From NCBI GenBank assembly GCA_964395065.1, contig CAYNAM010000157.1, forward strand, positions 1 to 5,025: 5,025 nucleotides of DNA, in the 5' to 3' direction. Both the position numbers and the translations under genes were made by a program. The notes below the pieces were generated by a model that worked only from the letters and a program-made list of their open reading frames with translations, was not told where the DNA came from and made no database searches. This DNA comes from Entomomonas sp964395065 (GTDB taxonomy: Bacteria > Pseudomonadota > Gammaproteobacteria > Pseudomonadales > Pseudomonadaceae). This document shows positions 1 to 5,025 of this stretch, in pieces (the stretch's first letter is position 1; each line of letters starts with the position of its first letter).

Positions 1-80
1 TGATTTTAACATTTGTAAGCACTTTATAAAGTTAATCATACCTTAATGCGATGCTTTTCATTTTATAGTGATTCAATAAA

Positions 81-311
81 GACTACAAAATTAGTAATGT
101 ATTTACTGATAGTTTTATCTATCACATCTGAAATAGTTTAATCTTAATTAAAACCTTATTCCTACTAATTATTCTGAATCCTGCAAGATTTGTAATGACC
201 TATTTTTTTGATCAACAATATTATTACGGCTTGAAGAGTCGCTTAATCCATGATACCTTGTACCCAAGGAAAGGTAGTAGAGTACAACTTACTACTAGCG
301 CTTTTGTAGTC
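81..311. repeat. separated 10-bp inverted repeat, possible ends of a small degenerate element
   Basis: GACTACAAAA at 81-90 is the exact reverse complement of TTTTGTAGTC at 302-311. Allowing a 3-nt gap, the similarity continues inward through AGTA (93-96) against TACT (293-296). The enclosed 231 bp is non-coding, and AAA lies immediately outside both ends, which could be a 3-bp target duplication but is trivial in such AT-rich DNA. A miniature transposable element is possible. In AT-rich sequence a 10-bp repeat within 425 bp is not rare, so chance is a serious alternative. Confidence 0.2.
234..305 (+). other. candidate structured RNA element in the nadA leader (three-way junction)
   Basis: Three nested pairings can be read by eye. 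P1 joins 234-243 to 297-305 (A234-U305, A235-U304, G236-U303 wobble, A237-U302, G238-C301, U239 bulged, then CGCU 240-243 with AGCG 297-300). P2 is CCUUG 256-260 with CAAGG 265-269 around a UACC tetraloop. P3 is GUAGUA 274-279 with UACUAC 290-295 around an 8-10 nt loop. A competing 6-bp hairpin, UACCUU 254-259 with AAGGUA 271-276, would exclude P2 and disrupt P3, which is the kind of alternative pairing found in leader switches. It lies about 120 nt upstream of the nadA start. It does not resemble a tRNA or the NAD+-I riboswitch as I know it. The strand is assumed from nadA; no homologues could be consulted, so this could be chance. Confidence 0.3.
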
Positions 312-425
312 AAACAATAATTATTAAATAGTCAATTTATAAAAAAATAATTACGCCACATAAGCAATAAATTACTCTTTGCAAATAATTAATAATGGAT
401 AAGAATTAGAGTTTAATAAGATATT

Positions 426-1553
426 ATGTCAACCCAAAAGATTAATTATACTTTTTCCATTGCAGGAAAAGATGTTAGTATTCGTGAGGCATTAGCCAAT
501 ACGCCTGAGCAACCTTCTGAGTCAGAAAAATACACTTTAAAAGAGCAAATAAAAAAACTGCTTAAACTAAAAAATGCAGTATTAGTCGCCCATTATTATG
601 TCGACCCTGAAATACAAAAACTTGCCGATGAAACAGGAGGTTGTGTTGCAGACTCATTAGAGATGGCTCGCTTTGGGCGTGATAATAATGCTCAAACACT
701 GATTGTAGCAGGTGTTCGCTTTATGGGTGAAACAGCTAAAATACTTAGTCCGAACAAACGTATTTTAATGCCAGATCTAGATGCTACTTGCTCTCTTGAT
801 CTTACTTGTCCAATAGACGATTTTAATGCATTTTGTGATCAACATACCGACCGAACAGTCGTCGTGTATGCTAATACCAGCGCTGAAGTGAAGGCTCGTG
901 CAGACTGGGTAGTTACCTCTGCTATTGCGTTGGATATTGTCAAGGCTCTTCATGAGCAAGGAAAGAAAATTCTTTGGGCACCCGATCAACATCTAGGAAA
1001 CTATATTCAAGAACAAACAGGTGCTGATATTCTATTATGGCAAGGAAACTGCATTGTACATGATGAATTTAAAGGTATTGAGCTAGAAATAATGCGACAA
1101 CAATACCCTGATGCAAAAGTACTCGTTCATCCTGAGTCACCAAAGTCCGTAACGGCCCAAGCTGATATAGTAGGTTCCACAACACAACTCATTAAGGCTA
1201 CACAACAATTGCCTGATAAGCGTTTTATTGTTGCAACTGATCGAGGTGTACTTTATAAAATGAAATCAGCCTCACCTAACAAAGAATTCTTAACTGCCCC
1301 AACGTCTGGCAATAGTGCCACCTGCAAAAGCTGTGCAGTTTGCCCTTGGATGGCAATGAACAGCTTAAAAAAAATTGCTAATGTACTAGCGCTAGAGACG
1401 AATGAGATTACTGTAGAAGAAACAATTGCTGCCCAAGCTCAATTAAGCATCAATCGTATGTTAGACTTCGCTAACAACAAACAGATTAATGTTAAGGCCA
1501 GCGGTGATCTCTCTAAGAATCAATCATTATTCAATCATGTGGGGGCTGTATAG
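426..1553 (+). CDS. nadA: quinolinate synthase NadA
   Basis: This is the cytoplasmic [4Fe-4S] enzyme that condenses iminoaspartate (from NadB) with dihydroxyacetone phosphate to give quinolinate in de novo NAD synthesis. The 375-residue protein follows E. coli NadA with a steady offset of +9. The cluster ligands known there (Cys113, Cys200, Cys297) correspond to C122 (ATCSLDL), C209 (GNCIVH) and C306, and the CxxCxxC motif is C300-C303-C306. Other family motifs are AHYYVDPEIQ (55-64), GGCVADSLEMAR (71-82), VRFMGETAKILSP (97-109), VYANTSAEVKARADWVVTS (147-165) and LVHPESP (233-239). It is somewhat longer than the roughly 350 residues usual in gammaproteobacteria, with extra residues at the N-terminus and a polar tail of about 25 residues after MLDFA. 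The ATG has only a weak Shine-Dalgarno (AAGA, 418-421). No other upstream start fits. nadC follows with a one-base overlap, so the two are very likely co-transcribed. Confidence 0.97.
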   Translation: MSTQKINYTFSIAGKDVSIREALANTPEQPSESEKYTLKEQIKKLLKLKNAVLVAHYYVDPEIQKLADETGGCVADSLEMARFGRDNNAQTLIVAGVRFMGETAKILSPNKRILMPDLDATCSLDLTCPIDDFNAFCDQHTDRTVVVYANTSAEVKARADWVVTSAIALDIVKALHEQGKKILWAPDQHLGNYIQEQTGADILLWQGNCIVHDEFKGIELEIMRQQYPDAKVLVHPESPKSVTAQADIVGSTTQLIKATQQLPDKRFIVATDRGVLYKMKSASPNKEFLTAPTSGNSATCKSCAVCPWMAMNSLKKIANVLALETNEITVEETIAAQAQLSINRMLDFANNKQINVKASGDLSKNQSLFNHVGAV

Positions 1554-1555
1554 TG
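1541..1555 (+). promoter_or_regulatory. ribosome binding site and GTG start of nadC inside the nadA end
   Basis: GGGGG (1541-1545) lies 7 nt before the GTG at 1553-1555, and the TAG stop of nadA (1551-1553) shares its G with that GTG. No ATG occurs in the nadC frame until far into the conserved domain, so the GTG start is well supported. The overlap implies re-initiation or coupling by ribosomes finishing nadA. Confidence 0.6.
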
Positions 1556-2416
1556 AAACAGTATCAATCACCTATTAACGTTCCGTACCAGCATGATCTA
1601 GAAGTAGCTATTGAACGCAATATTAACGATGCGCTGATAGAAGACATAGGCTATTGCGACTGGACAGGATTACTAGTATCAGAAAATATTCGCCAAGCTC
1701 GTATTATTGTTCGAGAGGAAGCAATTCTGTGTGGACTACCTTGGTTTTATCAAGTATTGAATAAAGTTGACCCTCGTATTCAAATAATTACCAACTATCA
1801 AGAAGGCCAAATAATGCCTAAAGATAGTACTATTATTGAACTACAAGGCCCTGTCCGCTCATTAATGACAGCAGAACGCACTGCTCTAAATTTTTTACAA
1901 TTATTATCAGGTGTTGCCACGGCTACTCGCTATTATGTGGAGGCTGTAAAGGGCAGTAAAGTAGGTATCTATGATACTCGCAAGACATTACCTGGCTTAC
2001 GACTAGCCCAAAAATATGCCGTGATTGTAGGAGGTGGTTGTAATCAACGACTAGCATTATATGATGGTATTTTAATCAAAGAAAATCATATCGCCGGGGC
2101 AGGAGGTATTGCTGAAGTATTAAAAAAAGCTTTTGCATTAAATAGTAATGTAGACATTCAAATTGAAGTGGAAACATTAGAACAACTAAAAATTGCTATT
2201 GATAATGGCGCCACCTCTATTTTATTAGATAATTTCACTTATCAAGACATGAAAGAGGCCGTCAGTATTGCCAAAAACAAAGCAATCCTAGAGGTGTCTG
2301 GTGGGGTTGATCATGACATGCTACAAGCAATAATTGCCACAGGCATAGATCGTATATCCATTGGTGCACTTACTAAAAATATAAAGGCAACAGACTACTC
2401 AATGAAACTAATATAA
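1553..2416 (+). CDS. nadC: nicotinate-nucleotide pyrophosphorylase (carboxylating), NadC
   Basis: This is quinolinate phosphoribosyltransferase, which converts quinolinate and PRPP to nicotinic acid mononucleotide, CO2 and pyrophosphate, directly using the NadA product. At 287 residues it is of normal family length. Visible motifs are ERTALNFLQLLSG (108-120), DTRKTLPGLR (141-150), LIKENH (174-179) and LLDNF (224-228). Aligned with the M. tuberculosis enzyme at a constant +4 offset, the active-site residues R109, R143, K144, R166, K176, E205 and D226 are present. The histidine usually found in the NHR motif is glutamine here (N164-Q165-R166), and the following GL is AL (168-169). The start is GTG, whose first base is the last base of the nadA TAG. 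A G-run at 1541-1545, 7 nt upstream, serves as a Shine-Dalgarno, so translational coupling to nadA is likely. No terminator hairpin is visible in the 25 bp before the converging regulator gene. Confidence 0.97.
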   Translation: MKQYQSPINVPYQHDLEVAIERNINDALIEDIGYCDWTGLLVSENIRQARIIVREEAILCGLPWFYQVLNKVDPRIQIITNYQEGQIMPKDSTIIELQGPVRSLMTAERTALNFLQLLSGVATATRYYVEAVKGSKVGIYDTRKTLPGLRLAQKYAVIVGGGCNQRLALYDGILIKENHIAGAGGIAEVLKKAFALNSNVDIQIEVETLEQLKIAIDNGATSILLDNFTYQDMKEAVSIAKNKAILEVSGGVDHDMLQAIIATGIDRISIGALTKNIKATDYSMKLI

Positions 2417-2441
2417 CCTAGCAACAAATTATAGCGTAAAT

Positions 2442-3263
2442 TTATTGTATGACATGATCATCCTTTTGTGACCTTTTCAATTTATGGCGATAATAATCTG
2501 GAGTGACTGTGGCAATCTGTTTGAACATGGTGATAAATGCAGAGACGGAGCTATAGCCCACGGCAAAGGCAATATCTTGAATGGTTTTACCTTGTTCAAG
2601 TAATGAAATACTGTAGAGAAAGCGTAACCGCTGGCGCCAAATGCTAAAACTGATTCCCAGTTCTGTTTGGCAACGACGAGCAAGAGTACGCTCACTGGTA
2701 AATACTCGCTCCGCCCATTGTGCAAGGGTTGTATTATCAGCAGGATTGATTTCCAGTGCTTTTAAGATTGGCGCTAAATATTTATCTTTACTACTTGGTA
2801 AGTAAGAGTGTTGCCATGGCTCATTTAGCAGCTGATCGATTAACACCTGACACAGGCGTAAATCCTGTTCAGATGTTGGAAAAATGATTTTTCGATCAAA
2901 AAAAGAATCAATAATCGAATGACTAATCTCGCTTAAATTGAGTAAGCAGGCTTCCTTGGGCATCGACTGACAATCGTTAATGTTGATAGAGCGAAAGCAA
3001 GTCTGCTCTTTATTATGGCTAGAATGCTCTATATTGGGTGGAATCCATAATGCAAATCCTGATGGCGTCACAAAGCGCTGTCCAGCAACATTTAACACAA
3101 ATACACCTGATTTAACACAAATAATCTGTCCCCATGTGTGGTGATGTGGTGGGTATTCTGTATTGGCATTAACCCCCTCACTACGGAAAAATAGCAGGCT
3201 ATCTGGGTAGGCTTCTAATGATGGGTATTGTTGTTTAAGTTTCATAAAAACGATATGACTCAT
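2442..3263 (-). CDS. AraC-family transcriptional regulator with N-terminal cupin domain
   Basis: This is a predicted cytoplasmic DNA-binding regulator of 273 residues. The N-terminal half is an AraC-binding/cupin domain: a histidine-rich strand around PPHHHTWGQ (38-46) and the turn WIPPNIEHS (73-81). The C-terminal third is the double helix-turn-helix: HTH1 about 180-214 (LAQWAERVFTSERTLARRC) and HTH2 about 229-259, with the signature GYSSVSAFITMFKQ followed by TPDYYR. This architecture and length match the E. coli NimR (YeaM)-like group, whose members often control an adjacent, divergently transcribed efflux gene. The divergent EamA transporter is therefore the most likely target; the effector is unknown. 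The first ATG (3263) has no clear Shine-Dalgarno, and an in-frame ATG at codon 7 (3245) is an alternative start. A TATAAT box within a palindrome lies 17-22 bp upstream of the first ATG. The gene converges on nadC with 25 bp between them and is not expected to regulate it. Confidence 0.93.
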   Translation of the reverse strand: MSHIVFMKLKQQYPSLEAYPDSLLFFRSEGVNANTEYPPHHHTWGQIICVKSGVFVLNVAGQRFVTPSGFALWIPPNIEHSSHNKEQTCFRSININDCQSMPKEACLLNLSEISHSIIDSFFDRKIIFPTSEQDLRLCQVLIDQLLNEPWQHSYLPSSKDKYLAPILKALEINPADNTTLAQWAERVFTSERTLARRCQTELGISFSIWRQRLRFLYSISLLEQGKTIQDIAFAVGYSSVSAFITMFKQIATVTPDYYRHKLKRSQKDDHVIQ

Positions 3264-3266
3264 GAT

Positions 3267-3286
3267 CTATAATTGTCCGATTATAG
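3267..3286. promoter_or_regulatory. 20-bp palindrome, candidate operator of the divergent regulator/transporter pair
   Basis: CTATAAT (3267-3273) and ATTATAG (3280-3286) form a perfect 7-bp inverted repeat around TGTCCG. The site ends 3 bp before the regulator start codon, covers its putative -10 box and lies 6 bp upstream of the putative -35 of the transporter. A protein bound here could repress the regulator and activate the transporter. AraC-family proteins more often use direct repeats, so binding by this regulator is inference. Confidence 0.35.
3280..3285 (-). promoter_or_regulatory. putative -10 box of the AraC-family gene
   Basis: On the minus strand this reads TATAAT, an exact sigma-70 -10 consensus, 16 bp from the start codon at 3263, giving a very short leader. 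No good -35 is found 16-18 bp upstream on that strand (candidate CACCAA, rc of 3303-3308), so the promoter may be weak or activator-dependent. Confidence 0.35.
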
Positions 3287-3292
3287 CTTTTT

Positions 3293-3321
3293 TTGTCTGA
3301 TATTGGTGATATTTATTTAAT
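3293..3321 (+). promoter_or_regulatory. putative sigma-70 promoter of the EamA transporter
   Basis: TTGTCT (3293-3298, four of six consensus bases) and TTTAAT (3316-3321, five of six) are separated by 17 bp. Transcription would begin near 3328, leaving a leader of about 44 nt before the ATG at 3372. The box pair begins 6 bp after the palindrome at 3267-3286. Confidence 0.35.
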
Positions 3322-3371
3322 AAGACACGTTAAACTAGCCAGCATGTTATTATCACGGTAATTATTATTTT

Positions 3372-4283
3372 ATGGCTTATTTATATCCACTCATTGCTGT
3401 TATTATTTGGGCCGGTAACGCGGTTGTTAATAAACTGTCTGCTGGTGTTATCGATCCTGCTGCTATCTCTTTTTATCGATGGTTATTGGCACTATTGCTA
3501 TTAACACCCTTTGTATTTAAAGGGGTAATTTGTCATCGCAAAATGATTTATCCTTACCTCATTAAATTACTGGTATTAGGTATATTGGGAATGGCGCTCT
3601 ATCAAAGTCTGGCTTACTATGCGGCTTACTCTATCAGCGCTTTAACGATGGGCATTATGATCTCGGTGATTCCATTGTTAACTATTCTTTTAAGTTTATT
3701 GATTCTACGTGTCCCACCTACACTGGGTGTGTTGCTTGGTAGTATTGTGTCATTTATTGGACTCACTTGGCTCATTAGTGGTGGTCAGCCAATGAAACTG
3801 CTTGAGATGGGGGTGGGTAAGGGGGAAATCATGATGTTCACTGCTGCCTTGTCTTATGCACTTTATGGTGTTTTGACTAAAAAATGGTCACTACCGATCA
3901 CTAATTGGCATTCGGTTTATATTCAAATTATCTTTGGGACTTTAACTTTATTGCCCTTTTTTTTAATGGCTCAACAAACGACTTTAAACTCACAAAATAT
4001 CGGGTTGGTGCTTTACGCGGGTATTCCAGCATCAATTGTAGCTCCAATGGTTTGGATCCTTGGCGTACTGAAACTGGGTGCTAATAAAGCCTCGTTGTTT
4101 TTAAATTTAACACCAGTCTTCACTGCTATTATTTCTATTTTGTTTCTACATGAAACGTTGTATGCCTATCATCTCATTGGTGGTAGTATGTCATTATTAG
4201 GCGTTATTTTAGCTCAGAGTGTAAAAAAACCTTTATTCAATAGTAAACCGATTGTCATTGATCATAGTAGTCATGTCACTTAA
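3372..4283 (+). CDS. DMT-superfamily EamA transporter (ten-helix inner-membrane permease)
   Basis: This is a predicted inner-membrane metabolite exporter of 303 residues, the normal length for the ten-TM drug/metabolite transporters. Hydrophobic segments fall at about 4-22, 31-51, 63-84, 88-112, 116-136, 150-169, 180-199, 209-231, 239-259 and 264-283, arranged as two EamA repeats (about 4-136 and 152-281). Typical spellings are IIWAGNAVVNK in helix 1, SFYRWLLALLLL in helix 2, SALTMGIMISVIPLLTILLS in helix 4, and in the second repeat NKASLFLNLTPVFTAIISI followed by HETLYAYHLIGGSMSLLGV. A short hydrophilic tail follows (285-303). The substrate cannot be told from sequence; relatives export amino acids, nucleosides or other small metabolites. 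The divergent AraC-type gene probably controls it. The ATG has no strong Shine-Dalgarno but sits directly before helix 1, and no alternative start lies close upstream in frame. Confidence 0.93.
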   Translation: MAYLYPLIAVIIWAGNAVVNKLSAGVIDPAAISFYRWLLALLLLTPFVFKGVICHRKMIYPYLIKLLVLGILGMALYQSLAYYAAYSISALTMGIMISVIPLLTILLSLLILRVPPTLGVLLGSIVSFIGLTWLISGGQPMKLLEMGVGKGEIMMFTAALSYALYGVLTKKWSLPITNWHSVYIQIIFGTLTLLPFFLMAQQTTLNSQNIGLVLYAGIPASIVAPMVWILGVLKLGANKASLFLNLTPVFTAIISILFLHETLYAYHLIGGSMSLLGVILAQSVKKPLFNSKPIVIDHSSHVT

Positions 4284-4373
4284 TTTAAAGGATAATTAAA
4301 AAGCCATTTTATAAATCTATAAATTTAATATATTCTCATCAATCAACTTTAGTATTTGGGAAAATGTATAATT

Positions 4374-4712
4374 ATGAAATATACAATTAGATTTGCTACT
4401 CCTTTTGATAAACAAGCAATTATGGGTTTTACTATCAATTAAGCATAAGAATTTCAAGGATCTAAATCGATATTATTGCTTATTGAACAGGGTGTTTTGG
4501 CAGCTTTTAATAACAATCTTCGCTCATGTTATTGGGTAATGGAAGATTCGAAGAAAAAAGTTATAGCTAGTACAACCATGATTAAGGAATGGAGTGATTT
4601 CTAAGAGAATGATTATTGGTTGATTCAAAGTTTTTATATTACGTCTGAGTCTCGTGGAAAATTGATTTTGGAAGAGAAAAATTTAGCTCAAATCTTAACT
4701 ATTCCACGTTGA
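4374..4712 (+). pseudogene. GNAT-family N-acetyltransferase remnant with three in-frame stops
   Basis: Read from the ATG at 4374, one continuous frame gives a recognisable GNAT protein: YTIRFATPFDKQAI at the N-terminus, SCYWVMEDSKKKVIASTTMI in the central strands, then WSDF, DYWLIQSFYITSESRGK, the beta4 strand and the start of the acetyl-CoA-binding R/Q-x-x-G-x-G/A loop. TAA codons interrupt it at 4440-4442, 4446-4448 and 4602-4604. After RGK (about 4662) the family resemblance fades, and the frame ends at TGA 4710-4712, far short of the usual 140-160 residues, so helix alpha3 and the C-terminus are missing or diverged. No frameshift is needed up to RGK, so decay was mainly by point mutation and looks fairly recent. 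GC content is lower than in the neighbouring intact genes. It starts 90 bp after the transporter in the same direction. Its former substrate is unknown. Confidence 0.8.
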
Positions 4713-4814
4713 TGTACAAAATATAATAAGCAGGGTAGTGCCTAACCATAACGTAGTATTTTATTCTTATTCAGCAAAATACCTTTTTCACTAAGTCTTT
4801 TGAGAATAGGGACT

Positions 4815-5025
4815 TTAACCTGTCAATGCTAATGTTAAAGCCTTCTCATCCAACCAATCAGCCCATTCCTGCATCATCTTATGTCGTTGCTCAATATATA
4901 GAGCATGATTATAAGTAGCTCGTATCTGATCTTTATCCGAATGCGAAAGCTGTGCTTCTATCCATTCCTTAGGATAGCCCATCTCATTTAACGCTGTAGA
5001 AAGCGTTGCACGAATACCGTGACCG
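4815..5025 (-). CDS. tyrosine recombinase/phage integrase, P4-type, C-terminal fragment (runs off window)
   Basis: The gene enters from the right edge and ends at TAA 4815-4817; 69 residues are visible, starting GHGIRATLSTALNEMGYP. They cover the end of the catalytic domain of site-specific tyrosine recombinases related to the P4 integrase. The second active-site arginine is in HGIR, the next conserved histidine in QLSHSD, and the nucleophilic tyrosine in ATYNHA, followed by the usual C-terminal RHKMMQEWADWLD. All catalytic residues expected in this part are present, so the fragment is not obviously broken. The N-terminal arm-binding and core-binding domains lie outside the window. Such enzymes integrate prophages and genomic islands, often at tRNA genes; no tRNA or att repeat is visible here. 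The 102 bp between this gene and the acetyltransferase remnant contain no recognised feature beyond a weak AT-rich hairpin. Confidence 0.92.
   Translation of the reverse strand, partial: GHGIRATLSTALNEMGYPKEWIEAQLSHSDKDQIRATYNHALYIEQRHKMMQEWADWLDEKALTLALTG

Larger units (their letters stand above)
1..425. other. AT-rich non-coding region upstream of nadA
   Basis: All six frames are closed by frequent stops and I recognise no gene fragment. The region holds a possible structured RNA (234-305), a separated inverted repeat (81-90 / 302-311), a small hairpin (TGATAG 107-112 with CTATCA 119-124, 6-nt loop) and a 12-bp palindrome at 21-32; the last two are of a size expected by chance. I could not identify a confident sigma-70 promoter for nadA. 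TTGCAA at 379-384 is a fair -35, but no good -10 lies 16-18 bp downstream. The leader is long enough (over 100 nt) to carry regulation. No NadR-type TGTTTA/TAAACA operator was seen. Confidence 0.7.

Noticed and set aside
21..32. 12-bp perfect palindrome ACTTTATAAAGT as an operator
   Set aside because: About one such palindrome is expected by chance in 5 kb, and it is some 390 bp from the nearest start codon.
234..305. A tRNA gene, given the 72-nt folded segment
   Set aside because: There is no T-loop GTTCRA-like sequence, no 7-bp acceptor stem and no five-pair anticodon arm with a 7-nt loop; the arms do not fit a cloverleaf.
777..992. 71-residue minus-strand open frame inside nadA
   Set aside because: It lies wholly opposite a highly conserved part of nadA, has no family resemblance and is explained as a shadow frame.
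2477..2725. 82-residue minus-strand open frame inside the AraC-type gene
   Set aside because: It overlaps the DNA-binding domain coding sequence in another frame on the same strand, with no recognisable motif.
3344..3361. Five-codon ATG...TAA mini-frame in the transporter leader
   Set aside because: It has no ribosome binding site and is short enough to be expected by chance; nothing supports a leader peptide.
4308..4323. TTTATA/TATAAA hairpin after the transporter as a terminator
   Set aside because: The 6-bp stem contains only A-T pairs with no uninterrupted T-run after it, too weak for an intrinsic terminator.
4756..4787. GTATTTT (4756-4762) / AAAATAC (4776-4782) hairpin followed by CTTTTT as a terminator
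   Set aside because: The stem is mostly A-T with a 13-nt loop; it might weakly end transcription of the pseudogene but cannot be supported as a terminator.
4793..4815. AAGTC/GACTT hairpin at the integrase 3' end as a terminator
   Set aside because: It is only five pairs with a 13-nt loop and no T-run on the minus strand after it.

Overview
The window looks like a stretch of an AT-rich gammaproteobacterial chromosome. The NadA and NadC proteins carry the motif spellings of the gammaproteobacterial families (in NadA ATCSLDL, WAPDQHLG and the CxxCxxC near the C-terminus; in NadC LYDGILIKENH) and read closest, from memory, to Pseudomonadales sequences. The low GC would suit a host-associated lineage. 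The genus cannot be fixed from the sequence alone.

Layout. Bases 1-425 hold no convincing gene. They are very AT-rich but contain a more GC-rich island (about 234-305) that can fold into a three-way junction, and a separated 10-bp inverted repeat (81-90 / 302-311). Bases 426-2416 are a two-gene unit, nadA then nadC, overlapping by one base. Together they turn iminoaspartate plus dihydroxyacetone phosphate into quinolinate, and then into nicotinic acid mononucleotide: two consecutive steps of de novo NAD synthesis. The aspartate oxidase gene nadB is not in the window. Bases 2442-3263 (minus strand) encode a cupin-type AraC-family regulator that converges on nadC. Divergent from it, bases 3372-4283 encode a ten-helix DMT/EamA transporter. 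The 108-bp shared intergenic region holds a 20-bp palindrome and plausible promoter elements for both directions, so the pair is probably a regulator-exporter module.

Beyond 4283 the sequence looks decayed or mobile. A GNAT acetyltransferase remnant (4374-4712) is broken by three in-frame TAA codons. The right edge (4815-5025, minus strand) is the C-terminus of a P4-type tyrosine recombinase that runs off the window and keeps its visible catalytic residues. This suggests that the right side is at or inside an integrated element.

No clearly new multi-gene system is visible. The points most worth a second look are the foldable leader upstream of nadA, the replacement of an active-site histidine in NadC by glutamine, and the palindrome in the regulator/transporter intergenic region.
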